Both the position numbers and the translations under genes were made by a program. Of a DNA stretch of 33,248 nucleotides, positions 14,722 to 22,809 are shown piece after piece. How positions within the stretch are numbered: position 1 is the first letter of the stretch; each line of letters opens with the position of its first letter. Origin of the DNA: Pyrinomonadaceae bacterium (GTDB lineage: Bacteria > Acidobacteriota > Blastocatellia > Pyrinomonadales > Pyrinomonadaceae). The notes under the pieces were generated by a model, which saw only the letters and a list, made by a program, of their open reading frames with translations, made no database searches and was not told the origin of the DNA. The stretch covers positions 1 through 33,248 of the forward strand of contig JACDCK010000003.1 in assembly GCA_013817595.1 (NCBI GenBank), read 5' to 3'.

Positions 14722-15987
14722 TCAATCCGGGGTCACCGGCAACCACGCTGCGCCGCGCGGGAGAATGTAGCCCTGCACTGCAGGATCAAGTTGAGCCAGG
14801 ACCTCATCGAGTGAATGTACAGGAATCATGCGCATTTGCTTAACATCCTGATCACGGAGTGTTGACAGCATTAACACGCGATAGCGTTCGGCTTTCGTTA
14901 ACAACGCCCATGCCGTCTGACCGTTAACTTCGTACGCCAGTCGCAACCGTCCTGCCAGGGTGGAGGAGTTTTCTTCGTCAAACCATTTTAAGAAGTCGTG
15001 TCGGCCAAACCCCTCGCGGCATTCAGCAAGCAGGAAAATGGTGCCGCCTTCATTACAAGCCTGAGCAGCCATGTCAAGCGCCTTGTGCGCCTGGATGAGA
15101 TTGATATCGTGAGGGAAGCCCCCGCAACTGGCGACCACTACGTCGCGTTTGTTTTCAATGCTGACAGAACGCGTGGCCAGATATTCCTGGCAAGCAGCCC
15201 GATGGGCGCTGCGCCAGTGTCCAGCCAACACTCGAACCGCACGACCGCGTTCGTCGACTACGCTGTTAATACCAAACGAGGGGTTGATCATCTCAGCGAT
15301 GCTTTCACACTCCTCGTGCACTGCATTGCCGTCCAACACGCCTATGCCGGTCCCAGCTCGGCGGCCGCCTCTCTCAAAATCGAGCGCAAGCATATGAGTG
15401 GCCTCGATTGTCTGGGCTGAGGCGAGGCCCGGGCAGATTGATTTACGTCCTCCGGTGAATCCGGCAACGTAGTGAAATCCTACGGAGCCTGTGAGAATGA
15501 CATGAGAGAAATTCCGCAGTGCGCGATTAAGTTCTACGCGCGTCCCGTGCCTGGTTTCTCCAACCACGACCAGGGTGCTCGGATCATGGGCGTCATGATC
15601 AAGAGTTTTGATGCGCTGGAAAATGAATGGAGTTAACAGCTCTCGCTTTTCATCGGGGCTGAGGGCACGATGGATACCAGAAGAGAAGATAATGGCGATG
15701 TCCTGGGGCGCGATTCCGATCTGAATAATGCGGCGAACCAGAAGATTGACAATCTGTGCACTGCCTGTGGCGCGGGTAGAATCAGAAACAACGATCAATA
15801 CCGACTCGTCTGCTGACAGAATTTCTTCGAGCAGGGAGGATTCAAACGGCGAATCCAATGCTTCGCCAATCGCGACGTCTGTTAGCGGTTGTTCTCGCGG
15901 GCCGTCGGAGGCAAGTACTTGATAGCGGTCTTCGTCAAACCCAAAAGCAACCGAGCCGAGTCCGTAAGCTAATTCGATCTGCCGCAT
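14722..15987 (-). CDS. LarA-family nickel-pincer racemase homologue
   Basis: Homologue of lactate racemase LarA, which racemises a hydroxyacid using a nickel-pincer nucleotide covalently bound to a lysine. The 421 residues are close to the family length. The ligands are in place: His106 (SSGIHR), His172 (GFHYVAG), Lys182 (GGRKS) and His198 (ATHM). These have exactly the spacing of His108, His174, Lys184 and His200 in the Lactobacillus enzyme. SDSTRATG near 68 and the N-terminal strand fit as well. Substrate range varies across the family, so lactate is not proven. No larB, larC or larE cofactor genes lie in the window. A short ORF precedes it by 51 bases. Confidence 0.9.
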   Translation of the reverse strand: MRQIELAYGLGSVAFGFDEDRYQVLASDGPREQPLTDVAIGEALDSPFESSLLEEILSADESVLIVVSDSTRATGSAQIVNLLVRRIIQIGIAPQDIAIIFSSGIHRALSPDEKRELLTPFIFQRIKTLDHDAHDPSTLVVVGETRHGTRVELNRALRNFSHVILTGSVGFHYVAGFTGGRKSICPGLASAQTIEATHMLALDFERGGRRAGTGIGVLDGNAVHEECESIAEMINPSFGINSVVDERGRAVRVLAGHWRSAHRAACQEYLATRSVSIENKRDVVVASCGGFPHDINLIQAHKALDMAAQACNEGGTIFLLAECREGFGRHDFLKWFDEENSSTLAGRLRLAYEVNGQTAWALLTKAERYRVLMLSTLRDQDVKQMRMIPVHSLDEVLAQLDPAVQGYILPRGAAWLPVTPD

Positions 15988-16038
15988 CAGATTTTCGACA
16001 GGCTAAAACCTGTGGTCACTAACTCTGCTGGATTGCGG

Positions 16039-16281
16039 TCACACGCCGAATTGCACCAGGGCCCGCTCGATTACGTGCAGAGAGGCAAAGTCCGACTCGC
16101 CCGCCCTGCGCGCCTGGGAAAGCCAGTCATGAAGCTTGCGCGCTTCATCCAACGACGAAATGCGGCAAGCACCGGTTAGAGCCAGAGTGACGAGAGAGTC
16201 AGGCGCACCATGAGTGACGAGTGCCGCTTGCAAAGCCGCCTGTTCGCGAAGATCGAGAGTCAGCAGGAGGTTTATTTCCAT
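16039..16281 (-). CDS. Small helical protein upstream of the LarA homologue
   Basis: Unrecognised 80-residue protein (start MEINLLLTLDLRE). It appears mostly helical, with LREQAALQAALVTHG, SLDEARKLHDWLSQARR and SLHVIERALVQFGV, and no cysteine cluster, signal peptide or membrane span. The ATG at 16281 has only a weak purine run upstream. The 51-base gap to the LarA homologue supports an operon. Its composition is normal for coding sequence here, but the evidence is moderate. Confidence 0.55.
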   Translation of the reverse strand: MEINLLLTLDLREQAALQAALVTHGAPDSLVTLALTGACRISSLDEARKLHDWLSQARRAGESDFASLHVIERALVQFGV

Positions 16282-16450
16282 ACGGGGAATTGTCGGAGCT
16301 CACTAGTAGTTAGTTGTAGTCATTTTATTTTCGGAATAGCGTAGTTAACGAAAAGCAGAATTGAAAACAGCTTGAGCTTTGCCACGCTACTGGCTGCGGA
16401 CAACTGACCCTCTGACCAAAGACCACGAACCAATGACTACCGGCTGACAC

Positions 16451-17422
16451 TCAGTCGCGTTGCGATCGAAAGCACGCAGTTCCGGCGTGGCAAAAATGAA
16501 ATGTCTCGTCTTCAAAGTCTGGGGTTTCCATCTGAATTGTCAGATGATCGACACCGAAACGGTCGTGCAGTTTTGTACGCAGCTCTTTGAGAAGTTCTGG
16601 TTGAGAGATGTTGTATGCGTGGATCACGTGGGCGCTTAATGCTTCGCGTCCCGAGGTTATAGTCCAGACATGCAAATCGTGCACGTCATCAACCCCCTCC
16701 GTTAGCAGAATCGCCTCTTCAACCGCTGCGAGATTAATATGCGCAGGTGTTCCCTCGAGAAGTACGTTCGTAGCCTCGCGGATTAATCGCCACGAACTCC
16801 AGACTATGAGAACAGCGATCATAGCGCTGAACAGTGGATCCGCCGTGTACCAGTCGTAAAGCGACATGATGGCGCCGGCAGTTATCGCTCCCACTGAGCC
16901 CAGCGTGTCGCTAATTACATGCAGCCACGCGCCACGAATATTGAGATCTACCTCGTGGGGCGTGTGTAGTATCCAGGCGCAGATTAAGTTGATTATCAGG
17001 CCGCCCGCAGCCACGAACATCACAATGCTGCCCCGGACCGCGGGTGGCGAAGACCACCGCTGATAGGCCTCGTAAAAAATCAATAGCGAAATGACTACCA
17101 GCGCCACACCGTTAACAAGCGCAGCGAGTATTTCGAGGCGATGGTAGCCAAAGGTCTTTTTGGACGTGGCGGGTCGAGTGCCAAACCAGGCCGCAATCAA
17201 GGCCAGCGCCAGTGCCGCCACGTCGGTCAACATGTGACCAGCATCGGCCAGCAGCGCCAGGGATCCTGTCCACCAACCACCCACCGCCTCGGCAACCATG
17301 TAGATCGCCGTCAGCACCAACACCACGCTTAGTCGACGGCGACTGTCTGAAACGCGCCCGTGCTTATGCGCGTAGGGGGCTCTAGCATTAACCGCGGTTG
17401 CTGTAAATTCCGCGTGGGCCAT
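16451..17422 (-). CDS. CDF-family cation exporter (CzcD/ZitB type)
   Basis: Inner-membrane proton-driven exporter of zinc and related divalent metals. The 323 residues show six hydrophobic segments and the two metal-site motifs: ADAGHMLTD in helix 2 (His63, Asp67) and HVISDTLGS in helix 5 (His168, Asp172). The HxxxD pair at both sites indicates zinc or cadmium rather than manganese. A cytoplasmic C-terminal domain follows from about 215 (DDVHDLHVWTITSG, then DHLTIQME), ending in a His/Cys-containing tail (FHFCHAGTAC) that could bind metal. It starts 7 bases after the stop of a trans-sulfuration enzyme, so the two are probably one operon. Confidence 0.93.
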   Translation of the reverse strand: MAHAEFTATAVNARAPYAHKHGRVSDSRRRLSVVLVLTAIYMVAEAVGGWWTGSLALLADAGHMLTDVAALALALIAAWFGTRPATSKKTFGYHRLEILAALVNGVALVVISLLIFYEAYQRWSSPPAVRGSIVMFVAAGGLIINLICAWILHTPHEVDLNIRGAWLHVISDTLGSVGAITAGAIMSLYDWYTADPLFSAMIAVLIVWSSWRLIREATNVLLEGTPAHINLAAVEEAILLTEGVDDVHDLHVWTITSGREALSAHVIHAYNISQPELLKELRTKLHDRFGVDHLTIQMETPDFEDETFHFCHAGTACFRSQRD

Positions 17423-17429
17423 CAGCGTC

Positions 17430-18638
17430 TTATATCTTTTCCAGTGCCTGCGTGATGTCGGCGATTATGTCGTTGGCCGACTCTATCCCGACGGCAAAAC
17501 GCACAGTCGCTGAGGAGACTCCAGCAGCGCGAAGCCGCTCTTCCGAAAAACCCGAGTGTGATGAATAAAGTGGATAACTGACCAAGGTTTCGACACCGCC
17601 CAGCGACGGGGCCGTGCGAATGAGCCGAAACGAATTGAATAGCCTTTCCGCCTCGCATTCTCCGCCTACCAGGTCGATTGCCACAATGCCTCCGAAGCCG
17701 CCTCGCATCTGTTGCTTTGCCAACTCATGCCCCGGGTCGTCCTCGAGACCGGGGTAGTAGACTCGAGCCACTTTCGCGTGTCTCCTCAGAGTTTGAGCCA
17801 GTTTCATTGCGTTTTCAGAGGCTGCGCGCACACGAAGGTCCAGCGTTCTGATTCCACGAGAAAGCAAATAGGCCGCGGCAGGATCCAGGGTAGCACCGAC
17901 CAACACGGCCATTTGCCTGACCCGGTCGACGAAGGCCTTGGTGCCGGCAACGGCGCCTGCGGTCAAATCCGAGTGACCGCCAAGATACTTTGTGGCACTG
18001 TGCATTACTGCATCAATCCCGTGAGCAATTGGCTTCTGCAGGATCGGGGTCGCGAATGTATTATCGACGATTGAAAGGAGGTCCGCTCTCCGGGCCGCTT
18101 CGGCCACTTGATCCAGATCAACAATTCGATTGATTGGATTTGCCGGAGTTTCGAACCAGAAGACTCGCGTTCGTTCTCCGGCAATCCCAGTTAGGCGGCT
18201 TACTTCAGCCAAGCTAATAAAGCGCCCTTGAACTCCAAATTTGCTCAGCAGCTTGGTTAGGATTTTTACCGTTCCGCCGTAAATCGAATCGCACGCAACC
18301 ACTTCATCGCCCGACTCGCACACGGCCGCCAAAGCGCAAAAAGTAGCGGCCGAACCGGATGCCGTAACAACACAAGCTTCGGCCCCTTCTAGCTCGGCAA
18401 TCTTCCTCTCGACCTCTGTGACGGTTGGATTCGCGTAGCGTGAATAGAAGTAGGCCTCCGGCAATTCACCGCGCGCATACCGCCGCATTTCGTCGAAGCT
18501 TTGAAAACTGAATGTGGACGAATGAAAAACAGGCGAGACCACCGCGCCGAAAGGTTGTTCCTCCGGTCGCTCTCCACCATGAACCGCAATCGTCGCGGGG
18601 GATTGTTGAACTGCTTCGGTAGGTATTTCAGCTGCCAT
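17430..18638 (-). CDS. Trans-sulfuration PLP enzyme (cystathionine/methionine gamma-lyase family)
   Basis: PLP enzyme of the Cys/Met metabolism family, acting on cystathionine, homoserine esters or methionine. Start at ATG 18638 (MAAEIPTEAV), because AGGAG lies 8 bases upstream; the ATG at 18656 overlaps that site. The protein has 402 residues. Landmarks: YSRYANPT at 65-72 binding the phosphate of the neighbouring subunit's PLP, TASGSAA at 92-98, the VDNTFATP loop with Asp192, and HSATKYLGGHSD with the Schiff-base Lys217. The C-terminal domain ends with SLGGVETLVSYP. Motifs do not separate gamma-synthase, gamma-lyase and methionine gamma-lyase. It is cotranscribed with a CDF exporter. No clear SAM riboswitch is seen in the leader. 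Confidence 0.9.
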   Translation of the reverse strand: MAAEIPTEAVQQSPATIAVHGGERPEEQPFGAVVSPVFHSSTFSFQSFDEMRRYARGELPEAYFYSRYANPTVTEVERKIAELEGAEACVVTASGSAATFCALAAVCESGDEVVACDSIYGGTVKILTKLLSKFGVQGRFISLAEVSRLTGIAGERTRVFWFETPANPINRIVDLDQVAEAARRADLLSIVDNTFATPILQKPIAHGIDAVMHSATKYLGGHSDLTAGAVAGTKAFVDRVRQMAVLVGATLDPAAAYLLSRGIRTLDLRVRAASENAMKLAQTLRRHAKVARVYYPGLEDDPGHELAKQQMRGGFGGIVAIDLVGGECEAERLFNSFRLIRTAPSLGGVETLVSYPLYSSHSGFSEERLRAAGVSSATVRFAVGIESANDIIADITQALEKI

Positions 18639-18820
18639 TCGATTAGCTCCTGTCAAGAGATGACAGAGTTCTGCGTTTCCGAGTGCGCAAGCTTAGCAAA
18701 TTACAGAATCCCCGCCCAGCCGAATGAGGCGACAGGCGGTACCTCTACGGTCAACGCCACTAAAGCGGTTGACAAATCCTTGAGCTAGACTTGAACCGGC
18801 CCGTACTGGTTGGCATGAGG

Positions 18821-18855
18821 AAAAAAAGGGCCCTAAATCAGGCCTCAGAGCAGGG
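18821..18855 (-). terminator. Likely terminator after thiE
   Basis: Overlapping the thiE stop, the minus strand can fold GCCCT against AGGGC (or GGCC against GGCC) and then runs into CCTTTTTTT. The seven T residues are the main evidence; the stem is short. Confidence 0.45.
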
Positions 18856-19498
18856 CGAGAAGTCTTTTGGTACGCTCGGCAACCTCATTAGGGTTTGCGA
18901 GGAGTGCGCTTATTACAGCGATAGCATCCGCGCCGGATTTGAATACCTCCAGAGCGTTCTCGTGGCTGATACCTCCAATGGCAACGAGGGGGAAATCGCC
19001 AATGGCATCGCGCACATTCCGCAAACCGTCTAAACCGAGCACCGGTTCGGAATCACTCTTTGAGGAAGTGGCGAAGATCGGACCGATTGCCAGGTAATTC
19101 ACTGGCAACCGGGCGGCCCGTCGGGCCTGTTCAACGGTATGAGTGGAGACGCCGATGATTGCTCTGTCACCAAGGAGGCGACGGGCGGCCTCTGGGGGGA
19201 GATCCTCCTGGCCGAGATGAACACCATCAGCTTCAAGAGCCACCGCTATATCTACCCGATCGTTTATTACGATCCGTACGCCGCGCTGGCGCGCGATATG
19301 CGAGGCCTCCTCCGCCTGTTTGAAAAACTCGCGCGGCGTCAGATTCTTTTCGCGGAGCTGAATTAAGTTCGCGCCGCCGTGGCTGAGCCTGATTACCTGC
19401 TCAGCGTGAGACAACCCGGAGAGCCGCACGTCAGTGAGGGGATAGATCCTGGTTTCACGCAAAAGCATTGGGAGATCACGGACACTTTGGAAGTTCAT
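18845..19498 (-). CDS. thiE: Thiamine phosphate synthase
   Basis: Joins the hydroxymethylpyrimidine diphosphate and thiazole phosphate halves of thiamine. The 217 residues form a TIM barrel with the family signatures: IYPLTD near 18, IQLREKNL at 46-53, the NDRVDIA strand, DGVHLGQEDLP, GVSTHT, AIGPIFATSSKS (pyrophosphate-binding loop) and VAIGGI. Length is typical. It lies 5 bases downstream of typA, so the two are cotranscribed. No TPP riboswitch is visible upstream of the pair, and no other thi gene is present. Confidence 0.94.
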   Translation of the reverse strand: MNFQSVRDLPMLLRETRIYPLTDVRLSGLSHAEQVIRLSHGGANLIQLREKNLTPREFFKQAEEASHIARQRGVRIVINDRVDIAVALEADGVHLGQEDLPPEAARRLLGDRAIIGVSTHTVEQARRAARLPVNYLAIGPIFATSSKSDSEPVLGLDGLRNVRDAIGDFPLVAIGGISHENALEVFKSGADAIAVISALLANPNEVAERTKRLLALL

Positions 19499-19503
19499 TC
19501 TGG

Positions 19504-21321
19504 CTAAGATTCTTTTCGCTTTGGCCTTTCGTTCGCGCGAAGCACGCGCTTACGCAGGCGTATCGCCCTGGGAGTGACTTCCACCAGCTCATCGGCGGCA
19601 ATGAATTCGAGGGCCTGTTCGAGTGAGAGTTCTTTTATTGGGACGAGACGCATAGCCTCATCAGCACTGGCAGCCCGCATGTTGGTCAGTTTCTTTTCTT
19701 TAATTGCGTTCACGTCAAGGTCAACGGACCGGGCGTTCTCGCCCAGAACCATCCCTTCGTAAACTCTGGTACCGGGACGAACAAACAGCGAGCCCCGCTC
19801 TTGCAGGTTGTAAAGCGCATAAGTAGTTGTTTCGCCCGTCCGATCAGCAACCAGGGAACCGGTAGAACGACCTCCTAGAGCTCCCTGCCATTCATCCCAG
19901 CGCATAAACATCGTGTTGATCAGGCCTGTCCCTTTCGTTTCAGTTAGGAATTCACTGCGAAAGCCGATCATGCCTCTTGAGGGCGTGTCGAATTCGAGAC
20001 GCACGCGACCCGTTCCGTGATTCACCATCTTGGTCATTTGACCCTTGCGGCGACCGAGGGCTTCCGTAACAACCCCAATGAAATCCTCCGGACAATCGAT
20101 CACCACCATCTCAATCGGCTCGAAAGTCTGACCATTCGTCTCTTTGGTAATTACCTCCGGCTTCGATACCTGCAGTTCATATCCTTCCCGACGCATCATT
20201 TCAATCAAAATGGCAAGTTGCAGCTCGCCTCGACCGGAGACCTTAAACTGATCGGCCGATTCTGTTGACTCGACCCGTATCGCAACGTTGCCTAATATCT
20301 CTTTATCGAGCCGCTCCTGAAGTTGGCGCGAGGTCACGTATCGCCCTTCCTTGCCAGCAAACGGGGAATTGTTCACGCCGAAGATCATCGAGATCGTTGG
20401 CTCGTCGACTGCGATTACCGGGAGCGGCTGCGGATTGTCAGCCGACGTGATCGTGTCGCCGATCTCGATATCTTCGATACCAGCCAGCGCCACGATCTCT
20501 CCCAGACCGGCCCGGTCGACAGGCTCGCGCTTGAGACCCTCGAAAACGTAGAGTTGTGAAATCCGCACCTTCTTGATCGAGCCGCCGCGTTTCACTACTA
20601 CCACTTGATCGCCAATCGCCAGTTCACCGGAGAAGATGCGGCCGATGGCCAAGCGCCCGACGTAGTCGTTGTAATCAAGATTGGCCACCAACAGTTGGAG
20701 TGAGTCAGCTCGTAACGCCTGAGGCGCCGGAATGGTCTCTACAATTTGGTCAAACAATGGCCGCAGATCCTCTGAGTGATCGGTCAAATGTTTCTTCGCC
20801 ATTCCGACGCGGGAAATGGAGTAAAGGATAGGAAACTCAATCTGCTCGTTGGTCGCGTCGAGATCAAGGAACAGCTCATAGATTTCGTCAACAACTTCCG
20901 CCGGTCGCGCGTCATGTCTATCGATCTTGTTCACGACCGCGATTGCGGGAAGGCGGGCCTCGAGGGCCTTGCGGAGCACAAATCGCGTCTGAGGCAAGCA
21001 TCCTTCCGCGGCGTCTACTAACAACATCACGCCATCAACCATCTTCAACACCCGCTCAACCTCGCCGCCAAAATCCGCGTGGCCAGGAGTGTCGACGATA
21101 TTAATCTTCACGTCCCGATAACGTACCGCGGTGTTCTTCGCCATGATGGTTATGCCGCGCTCTCGTTCTAAATCCATCGAATCCATCACCCGGTCGCGCA
21201 CCTGTTGGTTGTCGCGAAATGTCCCGGATTGTCGCAGCATGGCATCGACCAACGTGGTCTTGCCGTGATCGACGTGAGCGATAATGGCGATATTGCGAAT
21301 AGCTCTTGGTTGTTGCGGCAT
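19504..21321 (-). CDS. typA: Translational GTPase TypA/BipA
   Basis: Ribosome-associated GTPase related to EF-G, involved in 50S assembly and stress or low-temperature growth. The 605 residues are family length. The G domain carries AHVDHGKTT (15-23), the RERGITI switch I motif, [12 protein letters not shown] (G3) and NKIDR (G4). The domain II beta barrel, domains III and V ([20 protein letters not shown]), and the C-terminal BipA-specific domain (ATYNL-type segment [12 protein letters not shown]) follow. The start matches the conserved N-terminus; GAGAGGGG is upstream but distant. It is the first gene of a typA-thiE pair. Confidence 0.97.
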   Translation of the reverse strand: MPQQPRAIRNIAIIAHVDHGKTTLVDAMLRQSGTFRDNQQVRDRVMDSMDLERERGITIMAKNTAVRYRDVKINIVDTPGHADFGGEVERVLKMVDGVMLLVDAAEGCLPQTRFVLRKALEARLPAIAVVNKIDRHDARPAEVVDEIYELFLDLDATNEQIEFPILYSISRVGMAKKHLTDHSEDLRPLFDQIVETIPAPQALRADSLQLLVANLDYNDYVGRLAIGRIFSGELAIGDQVVVVKRGGSIKKVRISQLYVFEGLKREPVDRAGLGEIVALAGIEDIEIGDTITSADNPQPLPVIAVDEPTISMIFGVNNSPFAGKEGRYVTSRQLQERLDKEILGNVAIRVESTESADQFKVSGRGELQLAILIEMMRREGYELQVSKPEVITKETNGQTFEPIEMVVIDCPEDFIGVVTEALGRRKGQMTKMVNHGTGRVRLEFDTPSRGMIGFRSEFLTETKGTGLINTMFMRWDEWQGALGGRSTGSLVADRTGETTTYALYNLQERGSLFVRPGTRVYEGMVLGENARSVDLDVNAIKEKKLTNMRAASADEAMRLVPIKELSLEQALEFIAADELVEVTPRAIRLRKRVLRANERPKRKES

Positions 21322-21499
21322 ACGTTTGCACAGGTCCGATCAGCCCCTCTCAGATAAACTTTACAGCTTAGCATTTACAGCATAACACTCGTCCCCATCA
21401 ATAAAATAACTTGCCTGGGCGGATCGAGGTCTAAGACGGCACCTAGTCAGGCATTTGATTCTTGAGGACCCTCGGACAGCCACGAGTCACCTTCTTGAT

Positions 21500-21549
21500 C
21501 AAAAACAAAAGGAACGACGAACTTCGTTTGAAGTATTCGTCGTTCCCTT
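21500..21549 (-). terminator. Intrinsic terminator of the lysine-rich peptide gene
   Basis: On the minus strand an 11-base perfect stem (GGAACGACGAA pairing with TTCGTCGTTCC) with a 14-base loop is followed by TTTTGTTTTTG. A second small hairpin (GAAGGCT/AGCCTTC, 21555-21573) precedes it. This is a classic terminator, 75 bases after the 33-residue ORF. Confidence 0.8.
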
Positions 21550-21623
21550 TGAGAAGGCTTTGAGAGCCTTCAGAAGTTGGTGTGCGCCAACTGAACGTTG
21601 CAGATGTAACCTGCTGGTTCGAC

Positions 21624-21725
21624 CTATCTCTTCTTTGCGGCCTTCTTGGTGCCGCCTTTCCCTGCGCCCTTCTTTGCGCCACCCTTTTTCGATGCGGACT
21701 TCTTTCCACCTTTTTTAGTTGCCAT
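21624..21725 (-). CDS. 33-residue lysine-rich histone-like peptide
   Basis: Found by direct reading between a strong promoter and a strong terminator. ATG at 21725, stop TAG at 21624. The product is almost only Lys, Gly, Ala, Ser and Thr (starts MATKKGGKKSASKKGG, ends TKKAAKKR). This resembles the AK-rich tails of histone H1-like, HctB or HU-tail proteins that coat DNA or RNA. AAAGGAG lies 12 bases upstream of the ATG, rather far but the only purine-rich site. No folded domain is present. Family tools usually miss such peptides. I infer a small abundant nucleic-acid-binding protein; a leader or regulatory RNA with incidental coding is possible. Confidence 0.72.
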   Translation of the reverse strand: MATKKGGKKSASKKGGAKKGAGKGGTKKAAKKR

Positions 21726-21774
21726 AGCTTCTAGGTGCTCCTTTTTTTCAAGTTTGGGGTTTTTTTCATTCTGA

Positions 21775-21835
21775 CCACAAGATGCTGTGCTTAGTTTGGT
21801 CTTGTGGGCTAGCGTAAACGGCGCACAACATCTTG
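21775..21835 (-). promoter_or_regulatory. Leader with two mutually exclusive inverted repeats
   Basis: Arm C (21778-21790) pairs with arm A (21823-21835) at 12 of 13 positions. The same region (21775-21782) also pairs perfectly over 8 bases with arm B (21800-21807). Both pairings use the same strand, so only one can form. Arm A overlaps the predicted transcription start, so an operator role is also possible. Confidence 0.5.
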
Positions 21836-21836
21836 T

Positions 21837-21865
21837 TATATAAACGCAAATGAAGCGGATGTCAA
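21837..21865 (-). promoter_or_regulatory. Strong sigma-70 promoter of the lysine-rich peptide gene
   Basis: Minus strand TTGACA (21860-21865), 17-base spacer, TATATA (21837-21842), with an AT-rich stretch upstream (around 21868-21900) that could act as an UP element. Near-consensus; transcription would start near 21830, about 105 bases before the start codon. Confidence 0.75.
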
Positions 21866-21948
21866 CAACTTATTACGGTTAGAGTGAAAAATATTTCCAC
21901 CCGCTTGGCGTGTGAGGTTACGCGTAGCGCCCGGGTGTTGCCCTCTTC

Positions 21949-21981
21949 ATCATGATCTGTGACGATAAGAATGATCATGAT
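21949..21981. repeat. Perfect 9-bp inverted repeat between gene units
   Basis: ATCATGATC (21949-21957) and GATCATGAT (21973-21981) are perfect inverses, 15 bases apart, and each is itself nearly palindromic. They lie between the pseudopilin stop and the promoter of the lysine-rich peptide gene, with no T-tract. An operator is likelier than a terminator. Confidence 0.5.
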
Positions 21982-22083
21982 TGATCGAATATTGATCTGC
22001 AGTTAAGGGAAGCGGTGCGTCATCTGCGAGTAGAGGTGAAAGGCTGAACTCGAGTGACAACCTATGCAGTCACGATGAAGTTT

Positions 22084-22809
22084 TTATCTGAAGAGCGGTG
22101 TGAAGATCCATTGATCGTGACGATCAATTCCGTAGTAATGGAGGACAGAATTGTGCTGACTGCGGCTGGTTACCCCGACAAAAGGTCCACTCGAATCTGC
22201 AGATACGTCTCCCTCACTTCGTGTGGGTCGATCCGAGTCGGTCCCCACCAAGTTGATAAGTTGAGGGGCTGCAAATTGTTGTAACTGGGCCATTTGTTGT
22301 TGCTGAGGTTGGGGCAGAAAGTTCCCTGCATACACCATCACCGAGCGTTGGAAGTCGATCAGTTCTTGCGAACGCGGACGGACCAATCTCCATTCACCAG
22401 AGGTGGAAAGCGAATCCCGTGCGGCACTGGCGCGCAAGATCTGACGCTTCTTTGAGCCTCCCGGTACAGGTATTCCTTCCAGCAGTTGATCGATTGATGT
22501 GGGCAGAGATTGATCGCCAACGCCGCGACCAGTAGTCGAACGGTGAAGGTAGTAATCGCGAAGGGCGTCCGCGACTTGCTCACCGCGAAATATAGTTTCC
22601 TTCTCACGTTCGCGTTGGGCTTGTTGGCGAATACTCGGCGCTGCTGCAGTCGCGAAGAGCGCGAGCAGGGTCATTAAGGCGAGGAGCGCGACTAAAGTGT
22701 AACCGGCCTCAGAAGACCGCGAGTGGGTGGAATCGCGGCGTTCAGCGACTTGCCAGCGACCGATGAGCAGACGGCATATCTTGTGGTGTGGTCCTCTAAG
22801 GCTCATCAT
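22084..22809 (-). CDS. Pseudopilin-like protein lacking Glu5
   Basis: Type IV pilin/type II secretion pseudopilin relative and last gene of the pil-like operon. The start is taken at 22809 (the ATG pair within MMSLRG), overlapping the upstream gene; 22851 is also open. The protein is then 241 residues. A long basic leader ends EAG, and the mature N-terminus would be YTLVALLALMTLLALFATAA. The prepilin peptidase Gly is present, but the usual Glu at mature position 5 is replaced by Ala, as in some minor tip pseudopilins. A helix (RQQAQREREKETIFRGEQVA) follows, then a GspG-like region (LRDYYLHRS, LLEGIPVPGGSKKRQILR) and a Gln-rich stretch (PQPQQQQMAQLQQF). It is likely a minor pseudopilin. Confidence 0.8.
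   Translation of the reverse strand: MMSLRGPHHKICRLLIGRWQVAERRDSTHSRSSEAGYTLVALLALMTLLALFATAAAPSIRQQAQREREKETIFRGEQVADALRDYYLHRSTTGRGVGDQSLPTSIDQLLEGIPVPGGSKKRQILRASAARDSLSTSGEWRLVRPRSQELIDFQRSVMVYAGNFLPQPQQQQMAQLQQFAAPQLINLVGTDSDRPTRSEGDVSADSSGPFVGVTSRSQHNSVLHYYGIDRHDQWIFTPLFR

Noticed and set aside
18639-18820. Possible SAM riboswitch before the trans-sulfuration gene
   Set aside because: Sulfur genes often carry one, but no SAM-box core pairing was found and the leader is short.
21443-21709. 88-residue minus-strand ORF overlapping the lysine-rich peptide
   Set aside because: It runs through the terminator; the competing frame with Lys/Gly/Ala-only composition has the better start and signals.
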